The notes: generated from the sequence alone by a model not told the origin. A stretch of 64,000 bases of DNA from JALZUE01 sp051251725 (GCA_051251725.1 JBPOFN010000019.1:15842-79841); one strand, 5' to 3'; shown: positions 25,649-35,415, numbered from the stretch's first letter. Translations and numbers: made by a program.

Positions 25649-25718
25649 CAGACTCTAGCTCTTCTATTAGTTCTTGTATTAACCCTAGTTTTCGCTCTAC
25701 GTTTAGCCCTGCATTGAA

Positions 25719-28700
25719 CTACACTTGTGGAGAACTACTTATACTTTGATTAAAGCGCTTGATCTCGCGCCACTTAATCAAACTATAAACCGCCGGTAAA
25801 ACAAATAAAGTTAAGAAAACTGCGCTTGTCATACCGCCCACCATAGGCGCTGCAATTCTACTCATCACTTCTGAGCCCGTGCCCGTGCCATACATAATAG
25901 GTAATAAACCAATAATAATAGTGGCAACTGTCATCATTACCGGTCGCACACGCAAACCTGCACCTTGTAAAATAGCTTCAAGATAAGCTTGCTGCGAAAT
26001 AGCTTTACCATCGGCATTGGTTTTCAGCTCAGCCAACGCTTGGTTTAAATACACCAACATGATCACGCCGATTTCGACAGCAACACCCGCAAGTGCAATA
26101 AAACCAACTCCAACAGCAACTGAAAAATTAAAACCTTCGAAATACATCAGCCATAAACCGCCAATCATTGCCATCGGTAAAGTCGCAATTATCATGACCA
26201 CTTCACTTAAACGCCTAAAGTTTAAGTACAATAAAATGACAATAATCGCTAAGGTCAGCGGTAGCACATAGGTGAGTTTTTCTTTTGCCCGCTCCATATA
26301 TTCATATTGCCCAGCCCAAGTAATTGAATAACCGGCCGGCAAGTCTAATTCACGTTCAAGTACTTGCTTGGCATGCTCAACATAGCTGCCAATATCAACA
26401 CTACTCTCCCCCGTGCTTTCGATATCAACATAAGTCCAGCCGTTAATACGGGCATTTTCACTTTTAATACCCGGCGGCCCATTTTCAATATAAATCTCGG
26501 CGACATCCGCTAACACAATATGTGCACCTTTGGGCGTTACTATTGGTAGGCGCGCGAGTTTTTCCGGTGAATCACGATAGTCTTGTGGGTACCTGACATT
26601 AACCGGATAGCGCTCTTGCCCTTCGACCGTTTGAGTGACATTCATCCCGCCAATAGCGGTTGCGACCACATGCTGAATATCGGCAATATTAAGTCCGTAA
26701 CGCGCGGCTTTATCGCGTTTAATATCGACTTTAAGATAACGGCCGCCAGCAACGCGCTCTGAATAAACCGAGGCTGTGCCTGCGACTTTACTGAGAATAA
26801 CTTCAAGTTGTTGACCTATCTCTTGAATAACCGCTAATTCAGGCCCCGCGATTTTAATACCAACAGGGGTTTTTATCCCCGTGGCGAGCATATCAATACG
26901 CGTTTTTATCGGCATCACCCAAGCATTAGTGACGCCTGGAAATTTCACTAAACTGTCTAGTTCCGCCTTTAAGGTTTCGCTAGTTAAGCCTGTGCGCCAC
27001 TCACGCTTTGGCTTTAATTGAATAAAGGTTTCAATCATAGTTAATGGCGCAGGATCCGTCGCGGTTTCCGCCCGCCCGATTTTGCCAAAAACATTTTGCA
27101 CTTCCGGTACCGTGCGAATAAGTTTATCGGTTTGTTGTAATAACTCGCGCGCTTTACCAATGGATATGCCTGGGTACGTGGTCGGCATATACATTAAATC
27201 ACCTTCATCAAGCGGCGGAATAAACTCACTGCCTATTTTATCGATCGGATAAAAACCAACAACCGTAATGGCAATTGCCATTATAATCGCCGTTTTTGGA
27301 AATGCTAATACGCGTTTTAATAGCGGCATATAACCAGCAATTAACAAACGATTTAGCGGATTCTTCTTTTCAGAAATAATATTACCGCGAATAAAGTAGC
27401 CCATCAGCACCGGCACTATCGTTATTGCTAAACCGGCAGATGCCGCCATGGCATAGGTTTTGGTATAAGCTAGCGGCGCAAACATACGTCCCTCTTGCGC
27501 CTCTAAAATAAATACCGGTAAAAAACTAACGGTGATGATTAATAAGCTGAAAAACAATGCTGGCCCAACTTCAGCGGCTGATTTAGCTACAATTTGCCAG
27601 CGCACTTCATTGGAGATCGGCACAGCTTTATTACCATTATTTGCATTCGCCGATTTGCTATAAGCTTCAAGGTGTTTATGCATATTCTCAATCATCACAA
27701 TCGCACCATCGGTCATAGCGCCAATTGCAATCGCAATACCGCCGAGTGACATAATATTGGCATTAATACCTTGAAAGTACATCACCATAAAAGCGACAAG
27801 GATGCCTAGTGGTAAGGTGATAACAGCAACAATAGAAGAGCGCAGATGAAATAGAAATGCCGCACACACAATGGCAACTACAGCTAATTCTTCCAGTAAT
27901 TTTTGCCACAGGTTATCAACCGCACGGTTGATCAAATCAGAGCGATCATAAACGGGAATGATTTCGACCCCATCTGGTAATGATTTTTTCAACGAAGCAA
28001 GTTTAGCTTTAACACCCTCAATAGTTTTTTGCGCATTTTCACCAAAGCGCATCACGACAACGCCGCCAACCACTTCACCTTCACCATTAAGCTCAGCAAT
28101 GCCGCGACGCATTTGAGGCCCTAAATTCACTGTAGCAACATCTTTAATCGTTAATGCCACCCCTTGGTTATTTAACCCTAACGGAATATTTTCAATATCA
28201 TTAATTGACTTAATATAGCCGGTCGCTGTCACCATATATTCTGCTTCGGCCATTTCAACAACCGAAGCGCCAGTTTCTTGGTTACCGCGCTGAATGGCTA
28301 ATTGCACCTGTGCTAATGTCAGACCATAAGCGCGTAATTTTTCAGGCGCTATTTGTACCTGATATTGTTTAACCATACCGCCAATCGCCGCCACTTCAGA
28401 AACACCGGCAACGGTTTGCAATTCAAACTTTAAAAACCAATCTTGTAAGCTGCGTAACTGGCTAATGTCGTGCTGGCCGGTTTTATCTTGCAAGGCATAA
28501 AGGTAAACCCAGCCGACACCGGTAGCATCAGGCCCTAATTGCGGCTTTGCACTGTCTGGTAGACTTGCCGACACTTGACTAAGGTATTCTAAAACGCGAC
28601 TACGCGCCCAATATAAATCGGTGTCATCATCAAAAATAATATAGACATATGAATCACCAAAAAATGAAAATCCGCGCACCGTTTTTGCATTTGGCACTGA

Positions 28701-28922
28701 TAACATCGCCGTTGTTAGCGGAAATGTCACTTGGTCTTGTACTACTTGCGGTGATTGACCCGGATAAGAGGTTTTAATAATAACCTGCACATCAGACAAA
28801 TCAGGCAAGGCATCAACAGGGGTATTTTTTAATGCAAACAAACCACCAAACACTAACATCAGAGTCAAGAGAATAACAAAAAATCGATTCCCGACCGACC
28901 AACGAATAATTGCTTCGATCAT
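25719..28922 (-). CDS. cusA: CusA-type copper/silver RND efflux transporter
   Basis: Inner-membrane proton-driven pump of the heavy-metal RND family, moving Cu(I)/Ag(I) out through CusB and CusC. The 1067-residue protein has the RND layout of two periplasmic loops and about 12 membrane helices. Equivalents of the three E. coli CusA binding methionines are visible: M in MYMPTTYPGIS, in DPAPLTMIETF and in TRIDMLATGIKTP. This points to monovalent copper or silver rather than zinc, cobalt or nickel. The helix-4 motif reads GAMTDGAIVMIEN. It starts three bases after cusB ends. Confidence 0.95.
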   Translation of the reverse strand: MIEAIIRWSVGNRFFVILLTLMLVFGGLFALKNTPVDALPDLSDVQVIIKTSYPGQSPQVVQDQVTFPLTTAMLSVPNAKTVRGFSFFGDSYVYIIFDDDTDLYWARSRVLEYLSQVSASLPDSAKPQLGPDATGVGWVYLYALQDKTGQHDISQLRSLQDWFLKFELQTVAGVSEVAAIGGMVKQYQVQIAPEKLRAYGLTLAQVQLAIQRGNQETGASVVEMAEAEYMVTATGYIKSINDIENIPLGLNNQGVALTIKDVATVNLGPQMRRGIAELNGEGEVVGGVVVMRFGENAQKTIEGVKAKLASLKKSLPDGVEIIPVYDRSDLINRAVDNLWQKLLEELAVVAIVCAAFLFHLRSSIVAVITLPLGILVAFMVMYFQGINANIMSLGGIAIAIGAMTDGAIVMIENMHKHLEAYSKSANANNGNKAVPISNEVRWQIVAKSAAEVGPALFFSLLIITVSFLPVFILEAQEGRMFAPLAYTKTYAMAASAGLAITIVPVLMGYFIRGNIISEKKNPLNRLLIAGYMPLLKRVLAFPKTAIIMAIAITVVGFYPIDKIGSEFIPPLDEGDLMYMPTTYPGISIGKARELLQQTDKLIRTVPEVQNVFGKIGRAETATDPAPLTMIETFIQLKPKREWRTGLTSETLKAELDSLVKFPGVTNAWVMPIKTRIDMLATGIKTPVGIKIAGPELAVIQEIGQQLEVILSKVAGTASVYSERVAGGRYLKVDIKRDKAARYGLNIADIQHVVATAIGGMNVTQTVEGQERYPVNVRYPQDYRDSPEKLARLPIVTPKGAHIVLADVAEIYIENGPPGIKSENARINGWTYVDIESTGESSVDIGSYVEHAKQVLERELDLPAGYSITWAGQYEYMERAKEKLTYVLPLTLAIIVILLYLNFRRLSEVVMIIATLPMAMIGGLWLMYFEGFNFSVAVGVGFIALAGVAVEIGVIMLVYLNQALAELKTNADGKAISQQAYLEAILQGAGLRVRPVMMTVATIIIGLLPIMYGTGTGSEVMSRIAAPMVGGMTSAVFLTLFVLPAVYSLIKWREIKRFNQSISSSPQV

Positions 28923-28925
28923 CGT

Positions 28926-30524
28926 CTATCCTTCCTTTTTCATTAACATCTTAGCGTGATCATGCGACGACATCGGCATTTTCATCTCAGGCATAGCGGT
29001 TGCCGTTTTCGGCGCAATAGCAACGATTACTAAGTCGTCTCTGACTTCAAAAGTAAAAGTAACTGACATACCAAGGGTTAACGCGGTTAAATCAAGCATT
29101 GGGGCAACACTAAAGTCCATAGTCGCTGGTGGGCGCTGCCATTTTTCAATGGCTGAGCGACTAATGTTTAAGAGGCGATTCTCAAGATCAATATGATTAA
29201 TCACGCCAGTTACCGAAGCGGTAGCGTACTGTTCGGTCATCTTCTCGGTCATTTTATTGGCATTGCTATTAAGCATTGGCTGATGCCCTTGATGTTGCTC
29301 TAGCGCTGTCATCCGCATAAAATCAGAACTTTTACTGGACTCTGAGTCCAATAAAAACTGAGCGGAAGTCACGACCACATCATCAGCGGTTAAGCCGGCA
29401 AGTATTTCAATAACATCATCGCCAACGCGGCCTATTGTCACCGCGATAGATTTAAACTGACCATCACCTAATGCCAAAACCACGCGATCTTGTTTACCTG
29501 TGCGTATTACCGACTCCTTGGGGACTTGTATCACTGAGGCTGCCATCTCACCGTCAGCTTGGGTATTAATCATCACGCTAGCAAACATATTAGGTTTTAA
29601 TAATAAGTCAGCGTTATTAAATTTCAGCCTTGCTCTTAACGTACGGGTTTGTGCATTTAACGTTGGATAAACATAATCAATAACACCATGCCATGTTCTT
29701 GCGGGTAAATAATCGAGTGTCATCACCACAGGTAATCCAGCTTTAACTAAGGCGGCATCACGTTCAAAAACTTCAGCTTCAACCCACACTTGTGACAGCT
29801 TGCCAATACTCATGATGGTATTACCGGGTTTAACAAAAAAACCTTCTCTGATTTGCAAACCATCTACCACGCCCGATTGCGGGGCATAAAAAGTTATTGA
29901 CTGCTTCACGGTTTTGCTTTGCTGTAATTCTTGAATAAAATCAGCCGGCAGTTGTAATGCTAATAAACGTGCTTTCGCCGCCTTAATGAGCACTTTATTA
30001 TTGCGGTTTAACGAAATTAAAAACTCTTCTTGCGCGTTCACTAACTGCGGCGAGTATAGGGTATAAAGTGGTTCACCCTTTTGCACCTGATTACCTACAG
30101 CTTTCACGTATAAAGTATCAACCCAACCTTCAACGCGCGGATGGATATGGACGATATTAGCTTCATCATATTGTACGTAACCAACTGTTTTAATATTATT
30201 AATCATTGGCTTAAATATTACTGGCGCGGTTCTAACACCAAGATTATTAATAACAGCTGGTGATATTTTTACTGCCCCTGCTGCCTGCCCGTCACTCGCG
30301 TCTTGATAAACGGGGACTAGCTCCATGCCCATTGGCGATTTACCTGGTTTACTTTTACGGTAATTATCATCCATCGGAGCAACCCAGTATAAGGGCTGTT
30401 TTTCTGCCACAGACTCAGATTTCTCAGCCGTACTGGTTTGCATCGGGGATAAAAAATTTATCGCGGCTGCGCCGATAATAATGCCAACAGCAGTTGCCAA
30501 AATAATTTTTGTATTTACTAACAT
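28926..30524 (-). CDS. cusB: CusB-type periplasmic adaptor with heavy-metal-binding and CusF-like domains
   Basis: Membrane fusion protein linking CusA to the outer-membrane channel. The 532-residue protein has an N-terminal membrane anchor (about 7-25) and a heavy-metal-binding motif YWVAPMDDNYRKSKPGKSPMGMELVPVY (about 46-73). Lipoyl/beta-barrel/hairpin adaptor domains follow (about 80-400). A C-terminal CusF-like OB domain (about 440-515) precedes a Met/His-rich tail (MPEMKMPMSSHDHAKMLM). In the CusF-like domain the classic His is replaced (NISRSAI), only one Met of the Met pair is present (PATMDF) and the Trp is shifted, so its metal site looks altered. Two bases separate it from cusC. Confidence 0.94.
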   Translation of the reverse strand: MLVNTKIILATAVGIIIGAAAINFLSPMQTSTAEKSESVAEKQPLYWVAPMDDNYRKSKPGKSPMGMELVPVYQDASDGQAAGAVKISPAVINNLGVRTAPVIFKPMINNIKTVGYVQYDEANIVHIHPRVEGWVDTLYVKAVGNQVQKGEPLYTLYSPQLVNAQEEFLISLNRNNKVLIKAAKARLLALQLPADFIQELQQSKTVKQSITFYAPQSGVVDGLQIREGFFVKPGNTIMSIGKLSQVWVEAEVFERDAALVKAGLPVVMTLDYLPARTWHGVIDYVYPTLNAQTRTLRARLKFNNADLLLKPNMFASVMINTQADGEMAASVIQVPKESVIRTGKQDRVVLALGDGQFKSIAVTIGRVGDDVIEILAGLTADDVVVTSAQFLLDSESSKSSDFMRMTALEQHQGHQPMLNSNANKMTEKMTEQYATASVTGVINHIDLENRLLNISRSAIEKWQRPPATMDFSVAPMLDLTALTLGMSVTFTFEVRDDLVIVAIAPKTATAMPEMKMPMSSHDHAKMLMKKEG

Positions 30525-30526
30525 GC

Positions 30527-32068
30527 TTATTCTCCGAAAGCTTTGTTGATATGGCCACGCTTATTTGCTGAGCTCGTGTCAGGTGATGAGTCAACAAAAT
30601 AATAATTTAAGCGGGCAACCGTTTTTAATGCCTCAATATCTATTTTTAATGACGATATCTGCGCATTTAATTCGGCTATCCTCGCTCTGACCACTTCAGC
30701 AAAATCGCCATCGTCATTGGTATACGCTGTCAATGAGGCCTCCGCTTGGTCATGGGTTTGTCGTAATAAATGCTTGTTATATAAAGCTTGTCGCTCTGAT
30801 AAGCGTTGCAGCTGTAATCTTTCTTTGTCGATATTTGCCATCATGGCTCTTAATAACAATAATTTTTCAGTTTTTATTGCGGCCGACTCTGCTTGGCTAG
30901 CTTCGACATTTTTGTCTTGTTTGTTGTCAGTAAACAGCGGCACATCAAAAGTTACTCCAACCGAGAAAAAATCAGCGCGATTATTAGCATTCATACTTGA
31001 GGAGTTACTTGCCGCATCATCTCGAAAGGCATAGCTGGCATTTACACCCCACTTTGGTTGGTACTGCTCTTTGGCAATAGCAATATTTTGGGCAGAGGCA
31101 TTATAATTTACCTCTATCGCTTGTAAGGCTGGATGAGTGCTGATTTTATGAGCCACATCATTCGCTGAATAATGCCCCTGTTTTAATAACTTAGCGGCCG
31201 TTAATGTGAGTTTCGGCAAAGGTTCACTAACGCGATAGTACTGGCGAGCACTATCGCCAAAACGATAATTATTCACTGATGAGTTAACATTCGCGCTGCG
31301 GTCAACTTGCGGTAACCATTCATTTAACTGCGCCATGGTTGTTTCAAACGTTTGTAATTCAACGGTTAATCTATCGTCCAGTTGTAATAATTCAAGCTGC
31401 GCTCTGATCACATCTTGCTGACGGGTTTTACCTGCTGTCGATGAATAACTTGCTTTGGCAATATCGACCATTTGCTCAAATAAGGCTTTGTCTTTATGGA
31501 TGAGTTTTATCGTTTTTTGCGCTAAATAGGCATCTAACCATAACTGGGTGATCAAGCTTGTCACTTTTGCCCGTCGATCAATTCGCATTAACGGATATTG
31601 TGACGCCTGTAGTTGCAGTTGCGATTTTTTCAGGGTCAAAGTATCACCGCGGGCAAGCTGTTGACTGACACCGATTTTTAATTGCGTCATGGCCTCTTGC
31701 GAGAAATCCCACGAATCGACGGGCATATTAACTAAACCAATTGAAACGGTTGGATCAGGTAAGGTCGCAGCCGCGATACTTTTTGCCATAATAGCGTGCT
31801 GTTGTAATTCATTACCTTGTAGCCATGGGTCGTTATATTGCGCGCGAGCTACGGCTTCAGCTAATGAAATCACATTTCTTTCATTAGTGTGTTGAGATTG
31901 ATTGGTTGTGGTTAAGGCTGATTTTAAGACCGGTTTTAGCACAGGTGTTAATTCTGGCTTTAATTCTGGTTTTAACTCGATTTTTGGCCCAGCCAACACT
32001 TGGCTTGAGTATAAAAGTTCAACAACTAAAGACAATAACAATGCCGATTGACGATATTTTAATAACAT
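30527..32068 (-). CDS. cusC: CusC-type outer-membrane efflux protein (TolC family)
   Basis: Outer-membrane channel of the Cus system. The start at 32068 (MLLKYRQSALLLSL) has a strong GGAGGAAAAT ribosome site, so the longer frame to 32110 is rejected; this gives 513 residues. A signal peptide ends near SSQVLAG. It is followed by an unusual Lys-Pro-Glu-Leu repeat stretch (about residues 33-52) and then the two TolC repeats. No lipobox is seen, unlike E. coli CusC. Cotranscribed with cusB and cusA. Confidence 0.9.
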   Translation of the reverse strand: MLLKYRQSALLLSLVVELLYSSQVLAGPKIELKPELKPELTPVLKPVLKSALTTTNQSQHTNERNVISLAEAVARAQYNDPWLQGNELQQHAIMAKSIAAATLPDPTVSIGLVNMPVDSWDFSQEAMTQLKIGVSQQLARGDTLTLKKSQLQLQASQYPLMRIDRRAKVTSLITQLWLDAYLAQKTIKLIHKDKALFEQMVDIAKASYSSTAGKTRQQDVIRAQLELLQLDDRLTVELQTFETTMAQLNEWLPQVDRSANVNSSVNNYRFGDSARQYYRVSEPLPKLTLTAAKLLKQGHYSANDVAHKISTHPALQAIEVNYNASAQNIAIAKEQYQPKWGVNASYAFRDDAASNSSSMNANNRADFFSVGVTFDVPLFTDNKQDKNVEASQAESAAIKTEKLLLLRAMMANIDKERLQLQRLSERQALYNKHLLRQTHDQAEASLTAYTNDDGDFAEVVRARIAELNAQISSLKIDIEALKTVARLNYYFVDSSPDTSSANKRGHINKAFGE

Positions 32069-32285
32069 ATTTTCCTCCAGAACATCTGGAATTGGGTTGG
32101 TAAACACCAACGAATTTTCATCAAGGAGCGATCAAACCAATAGCGCTAGCGATGCGATTTAACCTGAGATTAAGTTTGTGATCAGTGCAGGATTAATTTT
32201 GAGTCGTTATCAACAAGTGATAAACACCAAACATGGTTAATTTAGCTTAACCACAACCTCAAAAAATAGGCGCACTGATGCTGTA

Positions 32286-32753
32286 TTAAGAAAATATAGG
32301 GGGGCGAAAGAGCGATTTATTACGTAATTGAGGAATTGAGAAATCTAGATAGTGAATTTTTTCAATGGCTGGAGATATTTTGCTCGAAACCATATTGGCA
32401 AATAAAAGGCTTAATGATGAACAAGCATTGGCTGGGCAGTCACATTCAACATCACAGCAATCGCCGCTATTAACTTGAGCGCTGCTTGAGCTTGTAATCT
32501 GCTGAGCCATATTATCATGTGCTGATGGGGCGGTATGCCCCATGGCCGCATGATCTATTTCCATATGTCCAGTTGCCATATGTCCCATAGCCATATGAGC
32601 AGTGGTGTTACTGCTCATTGCTGAAGACATTAAATGTTGATGAGTACTTGCCGCCATATCACAAGACATTGTCGAGTAGCCAAATGCCTGACCAATAAAG
32701 GCAAAAAGCATAAAAACTACTACAATTTTTTGTGAAATTTTTGTGATCATCAA
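32286..32753 (-). CDS. small secreted Met/His/Cys-rich protein heading the cus operon
   Basis: A 155-residue protein with a signal peptide (residues 1 to about 25, AFIGQAFGYS). A central stretch rich in Met and His (about 40-75, repeated A/G-H-M and M-G-H units) precedes a Cys cluster at C99, C100, C104, C106 and C111. It ends in RPPIFS, a tail I associate with small copper-locus proteins of Alteromonadales and Vibrionales. It probably binds copper in the periplasm. It precedes cusC by 217 bases on the same strand. No precise family is assigned. Confidence 0.75.
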   Translation of the reverse strand: MMITKISQKIVVVFMLFAFIGQAFGYSTMSCDMAASTHQHLMSSAMSSNTTAHMAMGHMATGHMEIDHAAMGHTAPSAHDNMAQQITSSSSAQVNSGDCCDVECDCPANACSSLSLLFANMVSSKISPAIEKIHYLDFSIPQLRNKSLFRPPIFS

Positions 32754-32785
32754 AACTCATTTTGTCGACGGACTATCGATTTACC

Positions 32786-32818
32786 TGCCTAATATACAAA
32801 GTTTATGGGGATTAGGCA
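32786..32818. promoter_or_regulatory. inverted repeat upstream of the cus operon
   Basis: TGCCTAAT (32786-32793) and ATTAGGCA (32811-32818), perfect 8-bp arms with a 17-base spacer, 33-65 bases upstream of the Met/His-rich gene. The 17-base spacing would fit arms overlying a -35/-10 pair on the minus strand, as for a metal-responsive operator. The regulator is not in the window unless it is the HMA-AraC protein. Confidence 0.4.
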
Positions 32819-32857
32819 AAACTCTTATTATTAACAGCATGTTATTTATGACCCGCT

Positions 32858-34045
32858 TTAGGATAAGCGGCTTTCAAAATCTTGAAAATTAAATTCATGT
32901 AAAACCGTTAAGGCATCAGTTTTTGAATTCCACACCGCTATTGCGGGCAGCTTAGTACCGTTAAAAGTACTGGTTTTTACCATAGTGTAATGCGCCATAT
33001 CTTCAAACATTAACCGTTGCCCAACGTTTAATGGTTGCTCAAAACTGTAATCACCCATAACATCACCCGCCAAACAAGTTAACCCCCCTAAGCGAAAGTT
33101 AAACGGTTTTTCGTTTAACGCGCCGGCGCCGGTAATTGCTGCGCGATATGGCATTTCTAGAGTGTCAGGCATATGACAAGTGGCTGAGGTGTCTAATATC
33201 GCTTGTGGTCTATCGGTGTAACAAACATCTAATACTTCAGTAACCAAAACGCCGCTTTCAATGGCAATTGCCTCGCCAGGCTCTAAATATACTTGTAATT
33301 GATACTGCGTTTGCACTTGCTTGATGCGAGTAATTAGCTCATCAATTTGATAGCCTTTCGCCGTTAAGTGATGACCACCACCAAAATTTAACCAGGCTAA
33401 TTGCGGTAAATAAGCGGCAAACTTTTCTTCAACCACATTCAGAGTTCTTGCTAAGGGCTTAAAATCTTGCTCACACAAAGTATGAAAGTGAAAACCACTA
33501 ATTAAAGCAAACGCCTGTTGAAACTCAGCCGTTTGCAGATGCTTTTCTAACTCCGCTAACACAATACCTAAACGAGAGCCGGCAGCACAAGGATCATAAA
33601 TAGGCACATCTCCTTCAGAATGCTCAGGATTCACTCTTAAACCAAACTGTAAATTAGGCCGTTTTGCTTTAGCGTCAGCACATAATGAATAAAAACGTAA
33701 CAGTTGCGAGCAGCTATTAAAAACCAAGTGATCAGCAAACGTTAATAGTTCACGTAAATCGCTTTCATTGTATGCCGCCGAAAACACATGGATTTCACCG
33801 CTATAATGCGCTTTTGCCAACAAGGCTTCATGCAAGCCACTAGAACAAGTACCTGACAAATACTGATTAGTTAAGCCGGCGAGTTTCCATAATGAAAACG
33901 CTTTAAGGGCGTGTAGTATTTTCGCACCACTTTGTGTTTGTATCGCATTAATAATGCTTAAGTTGGCCTCTATGGCAACTTCATCGACGACAAAACAAGG
34001 ACTTGGTAAGCGCGATAATGCTAATTGACTAAAATCGGTTTTCAT
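32858..34045 (-). CDS. nspC: carboxynorspermidine/carboxyspermidine decarboxylase NspC
   Basis: PLP enzyme of the alanine-racemase fold that decarboxylates carboxynorspermidine or carboxyspermidine to the polyamine. The 395-residue protein has the PLP lysine K48 in HALKAFSLW, the His/Gly-rich segment NFGGGHHLT, and EPGEAIAIESG and CYTDRPQAILDTSATCHMPD around the second active-site region. It follows the dehydrogenase gene of the same pathway by 161 bases on the same strand. Product (norspermidine or spermidine) depends on which diamine is used and cannot be read here. Confidence 0.95.
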   Translation of the reverse strand: MKTDFSQLALSRLPSPCFVVDEVAIEANLSIINAIQTQSGAKILHALKAFSLWKLAGLTNQYLSGTCSSGLHEALLAKAHYSGEIHVFSAAYNESDLRELLTFADHLVFNSCSQLLRFYSLCADAKAKRPNLQFGLRVNPEHSEGDVPIYDPCAAGSRLGIVLAELEKHLQTAEFQQAFALISGFHFHTLCEQDFKPLARTLNVVEEKFAAYLPQLAWLNFGGGHHLTAKGYQIDELITRIKQVQTQYQLQVYLEPGEAIAIESGVLVTEVLDVCYTDRPQAILDTSATCHMPDTLEMPYRAAITGAGALNEKPFNFRLGGLTCLAGDVMGDYSFEQPLNVGQRLMFEDMAHYTMVKTSTFNGTKLPAIAVWNSKTDALTVLHEFNFQDFESRLS

Positions 34046-34114
34046 TTTTTACTCTTTTACTTTTTATTTACTTATCAGTGGCGTTTGTTAACAAGGCTAA
34101 CCTGTAAACATCGC

Positions 34115-34163
34115 ACCACTTTAGTGGTAGATACGCTGCCAAGTGATTCGCACTCGACAGCGT
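34115..34163. other. palindrome and hairpin in the polyamine-gene gap
   Basis: ACCACT-TT-AGTGGT (34115-34128) is followed by a two-part hairpin at 34133-34163 (ACGCTG/CAGCGT outer stem, AGTG/CACT inner stem, loop ATTCG). Both lie in the transcribed gap between the carboxynorspermidine dehydrogenase gene and nspC. Confidence 0.4.
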
Positions 34164-34206
34164 TAACTTGATCAGCTTAGGCTGAAATAGACTAAGTTAA
34201 GTGAAG

Positions 34207-35415
34207 CTAGGCTAAGTTAAAACCATCTAACTCGATGACTTTCCACGGTAAACCATATTGATTCATCGCGTCCATAAATGGATCAGGATCAAATTCTTCA
34301 ATATTTAATACGCCCGGCTCTAACCATTTTTTATCAACCATCATTTTTGCGCCGATCATTGCTGGTACACCTGTAGTGTACGAAATAGCTTGAGATTTAA
34401 CTTCCGCAAAACATTCTTGATGATCACAAATTTGGTATAAATAAACCGTCTTTTCTTTACCATCTTTAATACCGCGAACCACACAACCGATACAGGTTTT
34501 GCCTTTGGTCCGCTCACCTAAGGTAGAAGGATCTGGTAATAATGAAGCTAAAAATTGAATCGGAACAATTTCTTGGCCGTTAAAATTAACCGGATTAATA
34601 CCTGTCATGCCAACGTTTTGTAACACTTCAAGATGCTTCAAATAGTTTTCTGAAAAGCTCATCCAAAATTGTGCACGCTTTAAACTCGGAAAGTTTTTAC
34701 CTAACGATTCTAATTCTTCATGGTACAAGCGATAAAGATTGAAAGTACCAACACCATCAGGACAAGTAAATTCAGCTTTTTTACTCATTGGCGGTGTCGT
34801 GACAAACTCACCATCTTCCCAATGACGACAATCAGCGGTTACTTCACGAATATTAATTTCTGGATTAAAATTAGTCGCAAACGGATAGCCGTGATCGCCA
34901 CCATTAACATCAATAATATCGAGGTAATGAATTTCATCAAAATAGTGTTTGGCGATATAAGCGGTAAAAACATTGGTCGCCCCTGGATCAAAACCACTAC
35001 CTAACAAAGCACATAAGCCTGCAGCTTTAAATTTATCTTGATAAGCCCACTGCCATTTATATTCAAATTTAGCAGTATCAAGTGGCTCGTAGTTCGCCGT
35101 ATCCATATAATGAACACCAGCAGCTAAACAAGCATCCATAATGGTTAAGTCTTGGTACGGCAAAGCAACGTTAATTACTAAAAATGGTTGCTCTTGTTTT
35201 AATAAAGCAGTTAATTCAGGTACATTATCAGCATCAACCTGCATAGGTTTAATTACTTGTCCTGTTTGCTCTTTAACACTTTTTGCAATATTTTCACATT
35301 TCACGAGTGTTCTACTCGCTAATACAATTTCAGTAAAAGTTTCAGGTAATTGTGCGCACTTTTGCACAACAACATTACCAACGCCGCCAGCGCCAATAAT
35401 CATTACTTTAGTCAT
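34207..35415 (-). CDS. carboxynorspermidine dehydrogenase (saccharopine dehydrogenase family)
   Basis: NADPH-dependent enzyme condensing aspartate semialdehyde with a diamine to form carboxy(nor)spermidine. The 402-residue protein has the Rossmann start MTKVMIIGAGGVGNVVVQKCAQ and saccharopine-dehydrogenase features (LINVALPYQDLTIMDACLAAGVHYMDTANYE, GSGFDPGATNVFTAYI). Operon with nspC identifies the pathway. A palindrome-containing gap with a possible RNA hairpin separates the two. Confidence 0.94.
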   Translation of the reverse strand: MTKVMIIGAGGVGNVVVQKCAQLPETFTEIVLASRTLVKCENIAKSVKEQTGQVIKPMQVDADNVPELTALLKQEQPFLVINVALPYQDLTIMDACLAAGVHYMDTANYEPLDTAKFEYKWQWAYQDKFKAAGLCALLGSGFDPGATNVFTAYIAKHYFDEIHYLDIIDVNGGDHGYPFATNFNPEINIREVTADCRHWEDGEFVTTPPMSKKAEFTCPDGVGTFNLYRLYHEELESLGKNFPSLKRAQFWMSFSENYLKHLEVLQNVGMTGINPVNFNGQEIVPIQFLASLLPDPSTLGERTKGKTCIGCVVRGIKDGKEKTVYLYQICDHQECFAEVKSQAISYTTGVPAMIGAKMMVDKKWLEPGVLNIEEFDPDPFMDAMNQYGLPWKVIELDGFNLA

